Positions 36,289 through 45,606 of a DNA stretch of 63,283 bases are shown piece after piece. A model generated the notes under the pieces. It was not told the origin of the DNA, searched no databases, and saw nothing but the letters and a program-made list of their open reading frames with translations. A program made the position numbers and the translations under genes. How positions within the stretch are numbered: the first letter of the stretch is position 1; each line of letters begins with the position of its first letter. This stretch comes from an uncultured Lachnospiraceae bacterium (GTDB lineage Bacteria; Bacillota; Clostridia; Lachnospirales; Lachnospiraceae): positions 1 to 63,283 of the forward strand of contig CAMIYN010000002.1 of assembly GCA_946403075.1 (NCBI GenBank). The letters run 5' to 3'.

Positions 36289-37941
36289 TTAGCTAATATT
36301 TAGAATGCTATTCCCAATAAACTCTCTAATAATAGAGTATTTAGGTATAGCATTTTCTGTCCCTGCCAAAAAGAAACTTAAAATTTTCAAAAGTCTTTTT
36401 GCAGTAATAAATTCCACAGAATCTCTATCTATATTAAATAACAAAGGTTCAACATATATTTTTAAAATAGATAATTCATAAACAAGTGAAGAATTAAAAA
36501 TCACATTTGCATTTTCTTGATATGGAAAAATATTTTGCATTTCTCCATTTTGAACTTTATCCCATAATCTTATTGTATCTTGTGCATTAAAACCTCTTTC
36601 TCTATTATCTCTCACAATTCTTCTAATTAATCTAAAATCACTTGTCGAAATTCTATTATGATTATCAATAGCTATCTGTGTTAATGCAGATATGTATATA
36701 TTAAATTTATCATCATTATTGATTGCATAAGACATTTTATTATTTAAACTATGAATTCCTTCAATAATTAATATGTCGTTTGGATTTAACTTTGTATATT
36801 CATTTTTAAATTCTCTCTTGCCAGTAATAAAATTGAATTTTGGAAGCAATAGTTTTTCACCATTTAAAAGCTTGATTAAAAAATCATTAAAATATTTTAA
36901 GTCTACATTTTCTAAAGATTCAAAATCATAATCTCCATTTTCATCCCTTGGTGAAAACTGTCTATCAATAAAAAAATTATCAACAGATAAAGTTATTGGA
37001 TTCAATCCTAATGTTTTTATGTGGTATGATAGTCTATGACTAAAAGTTGTCTTGCCACTACTTGTAGGTCCTGCAATAAATATAATTTTCTTTTTTGAAT
37101 CAAATACTTTATTTGCTATTTCTCCTATTTTTTTCTCTTGAAATGATTCTTGCATTATTATTAAATCATTAAACTCATTTTTTGCAATTTTTTCATTTAA
37201 AAAGCCTACCGTATTTGTATTTAACCTTGTGGTCCAATTCAGGCTCTCAATTTGTGTTTCAAATACTCTATTAATTGGTTTAAACGAAATTGGAATTTTA
37301 ATATTAATTATATCTGGAAAAGAAATAATTATTCCACTTTTATATTTTAAAATATTGTAATATTTTATATAACTTGTATCATATAACAAATGGTCATAAT
37401 AATAATTTACATAATTTTCAAGTTTATAATATTTAATATTTGAATATAATCTATATTTAAATAAAAACTCAATATCATTTAGATTTTTATTTTTAGAATA
37501 TTTAATGGCAAAATTTGTACTTGTAACAATTTTTTCAATTTTAATTTTCTTTGAAATTAATTCATTAACTCTCTTTTTAATATTCTCAATGTCTAAATCT
37601 GTATATTCATAATTATTTGCAGATATAAAATATGCATCATTTTGTGTAAACCTAAGAATTGCTTGTTTCCCAAATTCATTATCAATTACATCAAAAATTG
37701 ATTTGAAAAGAATAAATAATGCAGTCCTAATATATGCTTCTCTCCCAAGTGGGTTATCATAAAATATAAAAGATATTCTATCATTATTTTTGCACAAAGC
37801 ATTTAATTCTTTTGTTTGTCCGTTGACATTAACAAGTAAAATGTCATTTTCATATTTTTCTTTAAACATATTAACTATTTCATAATATGTGATTTGATTT
37901 TCTAATTCAAATTTTTCATCATTAATATAAATTATATACAT
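36289..37941 (-). CDS. TGS-domain uridine kinase-like nucleoside kinase
   Basis: The 550-residue protein has a ThrRS-like N-terminus: a TGS-type ubiquitin-fold domain (about 1-60) and a helical SAD-like region to about 200. A P-loop kinase domain follows, with GPTSSGKTTFSHRLS near 290, LSVDNFFIDR near 315 and RIVRDNRERGF near 455, matching uridine/phosphoribulokinase-type enzymes. This fusion is widespread in Clostridia and some Bacteroidetes. The kinase presumably phosphorylates uridine or another nucleoside. Why it carries a synthetase-like module is not known. It is 2 nt after the Nif3-like gene in the operon. Confidence 0.8.
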   Translation of the reverse strand: MYIIYINDEKFELENQITYYEIVNMFKEKYENDILLVNVNGQTKELNALCKNNDRISFIFYDNPLGREAYIRTALFILFKSIFDVIDNEFGKQAILRFTQNDAYFISANNYEYTDLDIENIKKRVNELISKKIKIEKIVTSTNFAIKYSKNKNLNDIEFLFKYRLYSNIKYYKLENYVNYYYDHLLYDTSYIKYYNILKYKSGIIISFPDIINIKIPISFKPINRVFETQIESLNWTTRLNTNTVGFLNEKIAKNEFNDLIIMQESFQEKKIGEIANKVFDSKKKIIFIAGPTSSGKTTFSHRLSYHIKTLGLNPITLSVDNFFIDRQFSPRDENGDYDFESLENVDLKYFNDFLIKLLNGEKLLLPKFNFITGKREFKNEYTKLNPNDILIIEGIHSLNNKMSYAINNDDKFNIYISALTQIAIDNHNRISTSDFRLIRRIVRDNRERGFNAQDTIRLWDKVQNGEMQNIFPYQENANVIFNSSLVYELSILKIYVEPLLFNIDRDSVEFITAKRLLKILSFFLAGTENAIPKYSIIREFIGNSILNIS

Positions 37942-37943
37942 AA

Positions 37944-38753
37944 TTAAAAATCCTTATTTTCATAAATTAAAATATTTATATTTTCATCTTTACTAATATA
38001 CTCATTTAAAAGGACATCTTTAATATAATAAATAAATAATTTTTCTAATCCATAATGTGTTCCATTAATATATGAAATATTGTTTTCATATAAATATAAA
38101 ATATCGTGATGGGATAAATCAGATGAAATATATAAATCAATATCAAAATTTATTATGCTATTAACATAATCTCTACCAGAGCCTGGCAAAATTGCAATTC
38201 TCTTTATAAACTTTTCAGTTGAATTTTTATTTGAATAATAGGTAATAAGTCTTTCCTTAATATCAAATTTGTTAGTTAATTGTTCTATAATAAAATCAAT
38301 ACTAATTAAATCATTTAATTCTATGATTTTACCTATCCCATCATTCGAATCATTTATTACATCTAATGTCTTAACATTATTTATATTTTTAAAATCAAAT
38401 TGTTTTGCAACAATATCACCCATCCCAAATTCATTTTTTGCATCAAAATTAGTATGCATAGAATATGCCGTGATTCCATAATTAATTAATGACTTAATTT
38501 TTTGAGAATTAATATCATTTAAAATGTTTTTAAATGACTGAAATGTTATAGGATGATGAGAAATAATTAAATCAACATTATTATCAATTGCAAATTTTAT
38601 AGTATCTTCAACAATTTCAAGGCAAATCAATATATTATTAATCTTGTTATCAATATTATTTGATAATATATTAAGACCTGAATTATCAAAACTAGATTCT
38701 AAGTTTTTTGGATATAGTTTTTCTAAAAAATTAAATAAAGATTTATAAGTCAT
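37944..38753 (-). CDS. Nif3-like dinuclear metal-centre protein (YqfO family)
   Basis: The 269-residue protein shows the Nif3/DUF34 metal ligands: ISHHPITF near residue 62 (His pair), DAKNEFGMGDIVA near 105 (Asp) and, near the C-terminus, INGTHYGLEKLF (His and Glu). The first domain starts with FLEKLYPKNLESSFDNSGL, typical of the family. Nif3 proteins form toroidal hexamers, and GTP cyclohydrolase or related activities have been reported for some, but the cellular role is uncertain. In Firmicutes the gene regularly follows trmK, as here (11-nt overlap). It lacks the central PII-like domain seen in the longer B. subtilis type, so it is the short form. Confidence 0.87.
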   Translation of the reverse strand: MTYKSLFNFLEKLYPKNLESSFDNSGLNILSNNIDNKINNILICLEIVEDTIKFAIDNNVDLIISHHPITFQSFKNILNDINSQKIKSLINYGITAYSMHTNFDAKNEFGMGDIVAKQFDFKNINNVKTLDVINDSNDGIGKIIELNDLISIDFIIEQLTNKFDIKERLITYYSNKNSTEKFIKRIAILPGSGRDYVNSIINFDIDLYISSDLSHHDILYLYENNISYINGTHYGLEKLFIYYIKDVLLNEYISKDENINILIYENKDF

Positions 38754-39429
38754 ATTTTACTCCCATTCTTTTTAAAGTTTTTATAGATAAATCAATATAC
38801 TCTTTTATGCTTTCTTTATTTGTAATATTAAATATTCTTTTATATTCAAAAATAGATTTTTTTATATATTCAATTAGATAAGTATTTTTTTCTTTTATTA
38901 AATTTCTTGAATATAAATATTCAAAATTTTTATATTTAATTTTTAATATTGATTTTTTTATTTTAAATATAAAATAAAATTTCTCAGCATCTTTTATCAA
39001 ATATTCTTTAATAATTTTTAATTTTTTATTAATTATGAATTTTCTAAATTCACAAATTTTAGTTTGTGGAGATATAATTAAATATTTAAATTTATACTCA
39101 TTAATATTTGATAAAATATCTTTAATTAAATCGCAGCCCATACCAGAAATTATTATAACATTAGCCTCATATTTCCCCAATACTTTTAACCCACTTCCAA
39201 CTCTAAAATCAATTTTTTCAAATTCTTCTTTTAATAAATTGTTAGATAATTCATCTTTTAATCTAAAAATTATATTTTCTTTAATATCTGTTGCAATACA
39301 TTTCTTTGCTAATTTATTTTTAATTATATAACAAGGTATTATAGCATGGTCAGTTCCAATATCAGCAATCACATTTGTTTTTTTTATAATTTTTAGAATT
39401 GTCAATAATCTATTTGAAATTTTTTTCAT
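38743..39429 (-). CDS. trmK: tRNA (adenine22-N1)-methyltransferase TrmK
   Basis: The 228-residue class I methyltransferase starts with VIADIGTDHAIIPCYII (SAM motif I with the GTDHA variant specific to TrmK/YqfN) and has IISGMGCDLI near residue 95, another family hallmark, plus LIISPQTKICEFR. It methylates N1 of A22 in bacterial tRNAs. It overlaps primase upstream by 4 nt (ATGA) and the Nif3 gene downstream by 11 nt. In most Firmicutes the sigma-A gene lies between primase and trmK, but it is absent here. Confidence 0.88.
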   Translation of the reverse strand: MKKISNRLLTILKIIKKTNVIADIGTDHAIIPCYIIKNKLAKKCIATDIKENIIFRLKDELSNNLLKEEFEKIDFRVGSGLKVLGKYEANVIIISGMGCDLIKDILSNINEYKFKYLIISPQTKICEFRKFIINKKLKIIKEYLIKDAEKFYFIFKIKKSILKIKYKNFEYLYSRNLIKEKNTYLIEYIKKSIFEYKRIFNITNKESIKEYIDLSIKTLKRMGVKYDL

Positions 39430-41156
39430 TGTATTTTAATCTTATTTTTTTTCAAATTTATAATTTTATTATTTAAATCCATTATTTCTTCTATTGTATG
39501 ATTATTACTATTTTTATATTGATTCAAAGTATCAGTTAATTTTTTTAACTTTAAACTATAAATCTTTGACTCCAAGGTTTCTATAATATCTATATTAGTA
39601 AAATCTAATTCAGTAAACAAAATATTTAAAATTTCTTTTGAGTTATCATCTGTATTATTTCTAAACTCTTCTATTAGTTCATCTTTTGTCTTTTCTCCAA
39701 GTAAATTATATAAAGTCTTTGAATACTCAAAATTAAAATCTTCAATATCTAAAATATTTTTAATATTTTTAATAACATTGGGATTATCAATTAAAATACT
39801 CAAAATTATGTTTTCAATTTTTGAATATGCATCTCTTTTAATCTCTTTATCTTTTTTTTCAATATCAAATTTTTCATAATTATTTTTAGTATTATTCTTA
39901 ATTGAAGATATTAAATTATTAAAATCTAAGTTTTCTTGCTCTGCTATTAATTTAATATAATTTAATTTTACCAAATCATTTGGTAGATTATTCACAAGTT
40001 TTATTATTTCTTTTATATAATATTCATACTCTTTTGGGTCATCAATATTATAATCTTTTTTTAGTAAACTTACTAAAAATAAAATTGAATCTTTTGAATT
40101 TTTAATTCTTTCTAAAAACTTTTCCTTGCCAAAGTTTTTTATAAACTCATCAGGATCTTTTGCTGGACTTAAATTTATAATTTTAATATTAAAATCATAT
40201 TTATCAAGTATTGGGATTCCTCTTTTTATAGCATTTATTCCCGCCGTATCAGAATCATAAGAAAAAATAATTTTTTTCTTATATCTACTAATCAATTTTG
40301 CCTGTTCATCAGTTAGAGCCGTCCCAAGTGATGCAATAGCATTATCAAAACCTGCTTGATGCATAGTTATGACATCCATATATCCTTCACATAATATAAA
40401 AAAATCAAATTTTGAATTTTTTGCTATATTTAATGCAAATACATTTCTTGATTTATTATAAATTAAAGTTTGCGATGAGTTAATATATTTATTTTCTCCA
40501 TTGTCAAGTCTTCTCCCTCCAAATGCAATCACTTTATTTTGTATATTCACTATGGGAAAAATTACTCTTCCGTTAAATTTATCATAAATATTATTTTCAT
40601 TAATATAGAATAAACTTGACTTATCAAGCACATCTTTACTATAATCCTTACTTTTCAAATAATTATATATCAGTTTATTATTAGTTGGTGAATATCCAAG
40701 CCCAAATTTTTTTATAACTTCCAAACTTAGTTTTCTTTCTTCAAAATATTTAATACCAACTTTGCCATCTTCTGAAAATAAAGTTTTATAATATAAATTT
40801 GCTACATCTCTATATAATACATATAAATCTTTTCTAATAGAATCTTCATTATTTGTGGAACTAAAACTTTTATCAATATTTATCCCTTCTCTCTCTGCCA
40901 AAAACATAACAGATTCATAAAAACTCATATGTTCAATTTTCATAATAAAAGAAAAAATGTCACCAGATTCATTACAACCAAAACAATGATATGTTTGTCT
41001 ATTTTCAAAAACTTTAAATGATGGGGTTTTTTCATTATGAAAAGGACAGAGACCTGAAAAACTTGAACCAGCTTTTTTCAAACTTACATATTGATTTATA
41101 AAATCTACAATATTTATTCTATTTTTTATTTCATATATAGCAGTATTAAAATCCAT
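39426..41156 (-). CDS. dnaG: DNA primase
   Basis: The 576-residue protein has an N-terminal CHC2 zinc finger with Cys37, His40, Cys58 and Cys61 (CPFHNEKTPSF ... HCFGC), an RNA-polymerase core with FNGRVIFPI and INSSQTLIYNKS, and a TOPRIM fold with LCEGYMDVI near 250 and SYDSDTAG near 300. The C-terminal 200 residues are a helicase-binding-type region rich in Lys and Asn. It makes primers at the replication fork. I take ATG 41156 (GGGAG upstream) rather than the in-frame TTG at 41168, which overlaps the Shine-Dalgarno. It is directly followed by trmK with no rpoD. Confidence 0.95.
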   Translation of the reverse strand: MDFNTAIYEIKNRINIVDFINQYVSLKKAGSSFSGLCPFHNEKTPSFKVFENRQTYHCFGCNESGDIFSFIMKIEHMSFYESVMFLAEREGINIDKSFSSTNNEDSIRKDLYVLYRDVANLYYKTLFSEDGKVGIKYFEERKLSLEVIKKFGLGYSPTNNKLIYNYLKSKDYSKDVLDKSSLFYINENNIYDKFNGRVIFPIVNIQNKVIAFGGRRLDNGENKYINSSQTLIYNKSRNVFALNIAKNSKFDFFILCEGYMDVITMHQAGFDNAIASLGTALTDEQAKLISRYKKKIIFSYDSDTAGINAIKRGIPILDKYDFNIKIINLSPAKDPDEFIKNFGKEKFLERIKNSKDSILFLVSLLKKDYNIDDPKEYEYYIKEIIKLVNNLPNDLVKLNYIKLIAEQENLDFNNLISSIKNNTKNNYEKFDIEKKDKEIKRDAYSKIENIILSILIDNPNVIKNIKNILDIEDFNFEYSKTLYNLLGEKTKDELIEEFRNNTDDNSKEILNILFTELDFTNIDIIETLESKIYSLKLKKLTDTLNQYKNSNNHTIEEIMDLNNKIINLKKNKIKIQ

Positions 41157-42160
41157 TAATACTCCCAACCCTTTGGAATAAAAATTGAATTAAATTGATT
41201 TACAGCATAGTCATCAGTCATCCCAGCAATATAATCAGCAACAACTTGCGATACATTTTCATTTTTATCAATTAGACAAATATATTCTTGTGGCAACAAA
41301 TCAAGATTTTGAGAATAGTATTCATATAACATCTCAATTAATTTTTCTGCTTTTTTTTCTTCTTTTTTAGCAATATTATTTGTATATAGATGAGTAAAGA
41401 GCCACTTTCTCAAGTCATCCATTGCTTCCTTTACTTCATTTGACTGCTTAATATGTGGAGAATCTTTTGAATTTTCAACCAAATCAATAATTAATGTATT
41501 TATTCTATCATGAACAGTATAACCCAATACTTTGCAAATTTCTATTGGTATATCTTCATTTAAAATAATTTTTGCAGAGATTGCATCATCAATGTCATGA
41601 TTTATATATGCAATTTTATCTGAAATCCTAACAACTTTTCCTTCAATAGTAAAAGGGTTCCCTTTTGTTCTATGATTTAAAATTCCATCTCTTACTTCCT
41701 TTGTCAAATTTAGCCCTTTACCATTTTTTTCAAGTTTTTCAACTATTCTTAAACTCTGCTCACAATGTTCAAACCCATTTTTCAATAATCTATTTAAAAC
41801 CCTTTCTCCTGTATGTCCAAAAGGAGTATGCCCTAAGTCATGACCCAATGCTATTGCTTCTACTAAATCATCATTTAAACAGAGAGCTTTTGAAATTGTT
41901 TTTGCTATCTGGCTAACTTCAAGAGTATGTGTAAGTCTCGTTCTATAGTGATCCCCCTCGGGTCTTAAAAAAACTTGAGTCTTATGTTTTAATCTCCTAA
42001 AAGATTTTGAATGAATTATCCTATCTCTATCCCTTGAAAAGCAAGTGCGAATTTCACATTCCTTTTCATACACATCTCTCCCCAAGCTTTTTTCTGAAAG
42101 GGTAGCATATTTTGATAAATTATTTTTTTCTCTATTTTCAATTTGTTCTCTAATATTCAT
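41156..42160 (-). CDS. dgt: Deoxyguanosinetriphosphate triphosphohydrolase-like protein
   Basis: The 334-residue HD-domain protein has the motif H...HD...D: THTLEVSQIAKTI near residue 75, LGHDLGHTPFGHTGE near 107 and DKIAYINHDIDDA near 185. The N-terminal CEIRTCFSRDRDRIIHSKSFRRLKHKTQVF-type region identifies the dGTPase-like family that precedes dnaG in Firmicutes. It probably removes triphosphate from dGTP or other dNTPs to guard nucleotide pools. It overlaps the TPR lipoprotein by 4 nt and touches the dnaG start. Short-form proteins of this size in Firmicutes are usually annotated dGTPase-like because the substrate is unverified. Confidence 0.88.
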   Translation of the reverse strand: MNIREQIENREKNNLSKYATLSEKSLGRDVYEKECEIRTCFSRDRDRIIHSKSFRRLKHKTQVFLRPEGDHYRTRLTHTLEVSQIAKTISKALCLNDDLVEAIALGHDLGHTPFGHTGERVLNRLLKNGFEHCEQSLRIVEKLEKNGKGLNLTKEVRDGILNHRTKGNPFTIEGKVVRISDKIAYINHDIDDAISAKIILNEDIPIEICKVLGYTVHDRINTLIIDLVENSKDSPHIKQSNEVKEAMDDLRKWLFTHLYTNNIAKKEEKKAEKLIEMLYEYYSQNLDLLPQEYICLIDKNENVSQVVADYIAGMTDDYAVNQFNSIFIPKGWEY

Positions 42161-42741
42161 CTTGTAAGTTGTGTATTAATGAATTTAATTTCTTTTAAGG
42201 CTAAGTCATCATTTGGATATTGTGTTAAGTAATAATTAAAAGCATTTAATGCACTTTTCCACTCTCCTTCCTTTTCATATATAACTGCTTGGTTAAACAA
42301 GACACTTTTATCATGCTCTATCCCAAGCTTTTTCAAATCTTCAATTATTGTTTTTGCATCTTGCAATTCATTATTGTTTATTGAATTTTTTAATTCACTA
42401 AGTTTTGATACACCATTTAATAAATTATATATTTCTATATATTGTTTATTATTTGGTTTGATTTTTAATAACAATTCATATATATCTCTACATTCTAAAT
42501 AGTTTTCTAACATAAATAAACATTCTGCTTTATAAAGAAGTAAATCACATTGTATTTCTCCTACCTCTCCCTCTCCATATGAGATTGCAATATTGAAATA
42601 CTCTAAAGCATCTTTATAATTTTTATTTCTAATTAGATTTATACCCTCTTTGCGATATTCCAAAATTTTACTATTATTTGAACAAGAGCTTAAAATAATT
42701 AATGATATTAAAAATAACAAAATTATTTTACTTTTTCTCAT
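42157..42741 (-). CDS. TPR-repeat lipoprotein
   Basis: The 194-residue protein has a lipoprotein signal (MRKSKIILLFLISLIILSSC, Cys20) followed by helix-turn-helix repeats of TPR type, for example YKDALEYFNIAISYGEG, AECLFMLENYLECRDIY and WKSALNAFNYYLTQYPND. It should be membrane-anchored on the outside and act as a protein-binding scaffold. No specific partner can be named. It lies in the operon between dUTPase (14-nt overlap of coding ends) and dgt (4-nt overlap), so it is cotranscribed with nucleotide and replication genes although its location differs. Confidence 0.78.
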   Translation of the reverse strand: MRKSKIILLFLISLIILSSCSNNSKILEYRKEGINLIRNKNYKDALEYFNIAISYGEGEVGEIQCDLLLYKAECLFMLENYLECRDIYELLLKIKPNNKQYIEIYNLLNGVSKLSELKNSINNNELQDAKTIIEDLKKLGIEHDKSVLFNQAVIYEKEGEWKSALNAFNYYLTQYPNDDLALKEIKFINTQLTR

Positions 42742-43246
42742 TAGTGCTTCCTATACCTCCATTTCTCACTCTTAAAACTTCTATTTCTTTTGCGAGATAA
42801 TATTTAACAAAAATTCCTTGACAAAAAGATTCTTTAGCTTTAATTAATAATGTATCATTTGTTAAACTATCGTTAGTAATTTTAATTTTAATATGTCCTT
42901 CATTATCACTATTATAATAATCAGAATCAATAACTCCAATAGTATTATCTAGTTGCATCCTATATTTAAAACCAAGAGAAGACCTTGGAACAATAAATAA
43001 AACTATATCTTTATTCATCTTACATCTAATCCCCGTAGGGATGACAATTGATTCTTTTGGTTTTAATGTAAAGTTAAAAGGTGAAAAAAAATCATAACCA
43101 GCTGAGTATTTTGTTGCACGAGTTGGGATTAAAACATTATCATAAAATTCTTTAATCAAATTGCTTTGATATAAATTAGTTTTCATAACATCAGCCTTAA
43201 ATTGTTCAGTTGATACTTTTTTAAACTCCGCTACATAATTATTCAT
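42728..43246 (-). CDS. dut: dUTP diphosphatase (dUTPase)
   Basis: The 172-residue trimeric-type dUTPase has motif 1 SAGYDFFSP, motif 2 PRSSLGFKY, motif 3 GVIDSDYYNSDNEGHI (uracil-binding hairpin with catalytic Asp), motif 4 around CQGIFV and motif 5 RNGGIGSTNEK (P-loop-like tail). It hydrolyses dUTP to dUMP and PPi, keeping uracil out of DNA. An N-terminal extension of about 30 residues precedes the fold. The last bases overlap the start of the lipoprotein gene. Presence with a dGTPase-like enzyme in one operon suggests coordinated nucleotide-pool control during replication. Confidence 0.93.
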   Translation of the reverse strand: MNNYVAEFKKVSTEQFKADVMKTNLYQSNLIKEFYDNVLIPTRATKYSAGYDFFSPFNFTLKPKESIVIPTGIRCKMNKDIVLFIVPRSSLGFKYRMQLDNTIGVIDSDYYNSDNEGHIKIKITNDSLTNDTLLIKAKESFCQGIFVKYYLAKEIEVLRVRNGGIGSTNEKK

Positions 43247-43254
43247 TTAATAAC

Positions 43255-43896
43255 CTAATCTATTTCCTCGTAAATTTCTTTATTTTCTTTATCAATAATT
43301 ACGGGTTCATTTAATGTATTACTTAATTCCTGTTCTACTTCTTTTTCAAATTTTAGGATTTTACTCTCATCAAGTTTTGGCAAATCTTTGACTGATTCTA
43401 TACCAAATCTATATAAGAACTCTTCAGTTGTCCCAAGTAAAATTGGTCTACCTGGTGCTTCTAATCTCCCCTTTTCTTCGATTAAACCATATTCAATTAG
43501 TCTATTACAAACAAAATCCGACTTAACTCCTCTAATGTCTTCGATCTCTGGTTTTGTAATAGGTTGTTTATAAGCAATAATTGATAAAGTTTCCATTAAA
43601 GAATCAGTTAAAACAGGTTTCTGTGGTTTTGATACAACTTTAATTAAATTATCAAAATAAATTTCATTTGAAACCATTTGATACTTTGAGTTAACTTTTA
43701 CAATCTTAAAACCTCGTTTTGTTTCAGTCGTTTTATACTTTTCAACTATGTAATCACATATTTCCTTTGTAGCTTCAACATCTAACTCAATCGCCAATGC
43801 TATTCTTTCAGCATCAACAGACTCCCCTAACATAAATAATACTGCTTCAATAATATGTTCAAAATTTAATAGTTCAACTTCGCTATATTTATTCAT
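43255..43896 (-). CDS. scpB: Segregation and condensation protein B
   Basis: The 213-residue protein has two winged-helix domains: the first starts NFEHIIEAVLFMLGESV (residues 10-26), the second carries TLSIIAYKQPITKPEIEDIRG, the best-known ScpB signature, near residue 105, followed by GRPILLGTTEEFLYRFG. ScpB dimers bridge ScpA in the SMC complex that compacts and segregates chromosomes. It overlaps scpA by 8 nt. The smc gene itself is not in the window. Confidence 0.95.
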   Translation of the reverse strand: MNKYSEVELLNFEHIIEAVLFMLGESVDAERIALAIELDVEATKEICDYIVEKYKTTETKRGFKIVKVNSKYQMVSNEIYFDNLIKVVSKPQKPVLTDSLMETLSIIAYKQPITKPEIEDIRGVKSDFVCNRLIEYGLIEEKGRLEAPGRPILLGTTEEFLYRFGIESVKDLPKLDESKILKFEKEVEQELSNTLNEPVIIDKENKEIYEEID

Positions 43897-44680
43897 CTTC
43901 CACCTCTGAAAAATCTATATTTTTATTTTCATCATCATTTGTCTCTATATTTACTACATCATAATTATTAAAACTATTCTCAACTACCATTAACCTTCCC
44001 ATCTTTATGAGTTCAAGTAGGGCTAAAAAAGTCACTATGATTTCAGATTTTGATTTTTTCTCCCTAAATAATGAATTAAATCTTGCAGTTCTAAACTTCC
44101 TTGAATAATCAAGAAGTGAATAAAGGGCATCCTTTAATGGCAATTTCTCTTTTTTGATTGTTCCAAAACTACTTCTAATTCTATCAATGCTATTATTTTT
44201 TCTTCTTAAAACATCAATGACTAGTTCGCTTAATTTTTGTATATCTAAACCTTTTAATAATACATCGTAGTCTATACTTGGTATATAGTTAGCAACAACT
44301 TTTGGTATTGTTGGTTTTTTAAAAAAATATTCAGGTGCTTTTTTTTCAAGTTCTAACATCATTTTCCCAAGGTCTTTATATTTTTTATATTCAAGTAATT
44401 TTAAAACTAAATCTTCTCTTGGATCAACTTCATCATCACTCTCTTTTACTAATGGCAATAACATCTTTGACTTAATTTCAAGTAAAGTAGAAGCCATAAC
44501 TAAGAAATCAGACATTAAATCTAAATCTTTAAAAGGCATACTTGAAACATAACTCAAATATTGTTCGGTAATCATTACGATTGGTATGTCATAAATATTT
44601 ATTTTATTTTTTTCAATTAGATGAAGTAAAAGATTTAAAGGTCCTTCAAAATTATCTAATTTGTAATTAATTGTATCCAC
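43889..44680 (-). CDS. scpA: Segregation and condensation protein A (kleisin)
   Basis: The 263-residue kleisin opens with NFEGPLNLLLHLIEKNKINIYDIPI, the SMC-binding helical domain, has the typical MASTLLEIKSKMLLP helix near 87, a variable middle, and a C-terminal winged helix with IIVTFLALLELIKMGRL near 215. It joins SMC heads and binds ScpB. Translation starts at GTG 44680, overlapping the TAG stop of the phosphoesterase gene (TAGTG), with GGAG 7 nt upstream. The acidic tail after the winged helix is slightly longer than usual. Confidence 0.95.
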   Translation of the reverse strand: MDTINYKLDNFEGPLNLLLHLIEKNKINIYDIPIVMITEQYLSYVSSMPFKDLDLMSDFLVMASTLLEIKSKMLLPLVKESDDEVDPREDLVLKLLEYKKYKDLGKMMLELEKKAPEYFFKKPTIPKVVANYIPSIDYDVLLKGLDIQKLSELVIDVLRRKNNSIDRIRSSFGTIKKEKLPLKDALYSLLDYSRKFRTARFNSLFREKKSKSEIIVTFLALLELIKMGRLMVVENSFNNYDVVNIETNDDENKNIDFSEVEDE

Positions 44681-45564
44681 TAAAAATCTCCAATTTTAAT
44701 ATCATATATTTCTGGGAAATTATTTAATCTAATCTTTATAGAATGCTCTCCAAGTCCAGAAGAAACAAAAATACTTTTATCTTTATATCTATATAGCCCC
44801 TTTGAATACTTTGGTAAAAACAACAACTCTGGTGAAAATATTGCTCCAAAAAATGGCAACCTTATAAGTCCTCCATGTGTATGTGCTGATAAAACTAAAT
44901 CAAAACCATAATCAATTAAATTTTCTGAAAAATCTGGATTATGGCATAAAACTACATTAAATTTATTTTTATCAATATCGCCAAGCAAAGTATTAATTTT
45001 CTTAAAATCTAACATAGATTTTTTTTGATTTAGAGTAAAACAAAAATTATAAAATTTTGAATCAATATCTATAGAATATACATTAATATTATTTTTAATA
45101 TTAATTTTTTTGTCAATAAACATTACTCCAAGTTTTTCCAAATCAGTTTTAAATTTTTTAAACAAATCATTATGTCTATGTCTAAAATTTAATTCATGAT
45201 TTCCCAATCCATAATAAATGCATTTTATATTTGTATTATTTTTGATATCAGTTAAAAAGTTAATTGCATTTTTATATAACGGATAATTCAAAGAATTATT
45301 ATTTTTTGAACATATGATTAAATCTCCTCCAATAATCAAAACATCAGCATTTTTATTTTTTATTTCATCAATTAATTTTTTATTATCATCTCTATATATT
45401 TTTTCATGCAAATCAGATAAATATATAAATCTAAAAAAAAATTTTTTATTTATTTTAATATTAACACTTTTAAATTTATAATTATTAATTTCATATTTTA
45501 TTCTAAATAAAATTATCAAATTAATAGAAAAAAAAACTAAAAACAATATAATAAAATTTACCAT
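44680..45564 (-). CDS. Membrane-anchored calcineurin-like metallophosphoesterase (YkuE/YaeI-like)
   Basis: The 294-residue protein has an N-terminal membrane helix (residues 2-19) and a calcineurin fold: YLSDLHE near 49, IIGGDLI near 77, GLGNHELNF near 119, VLCHNPD near 208 and SAHTHGGLIRLP near 231, covering all metal-binding motifs. This family includes YkuE-type and LpxH-like phosphoesterases, and its substrate is uncertain. It is the first gene of the 11-gene operon to cvpA, just behind a divergent HTH gene with which it shares an overlapping -10 region. Its Shine-Dalgarno (AAAGGA) is about 14 nt from the ATG, longer than usual. Confidence 0.82.
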   Translation of the reverse strand: MVNFIILFLVFFSINLIILFRIKYEINNYKFKSVNIKINKKFFFRFIYLSDLHEKIYRDDNKKLIDEIKNKNADVLIIGGDLIICSKNNNSLNYPLYKNAINFLTDIKNNTNIKCIYYGLGNHELNFRHRHNDLFKKFKTDLEKLGVMFIDKKINIKNNINVYSIDIDSKFYNFCFTLNQKKSMLDFKKINTLLGDIDKNKFNVVLCHNPDFSENLIDYGFDLVLSAHTHGGLIRLPFFGAIFSPELLFLPKYSKGLYRYKDKSIFVSSGLGEHSIKIRLNNFPEIYDIKIGDF

Positions 45565-45590
45565 AATAAATAGCGATTAATCCTTTTATA

Positions 45591-45606
45591 TGTTATAATG
45601 ATTATA
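45591..45606. promoter_or_regulatory. Face-to-face overlapping -10 elements between the HTH gene and the phosphoesterase-scpAB operon
   Basis: TATAATGATTATA (45594-45606) is an odd-centred palindrome giving TATAAT on both strands. On the plus strand it is preceded by TGT (extended -10), placing the transcription start at about 45606, the A of the HTH gene's ATG. On the minus strand no good -35 is seen. Confidence 0.55.
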
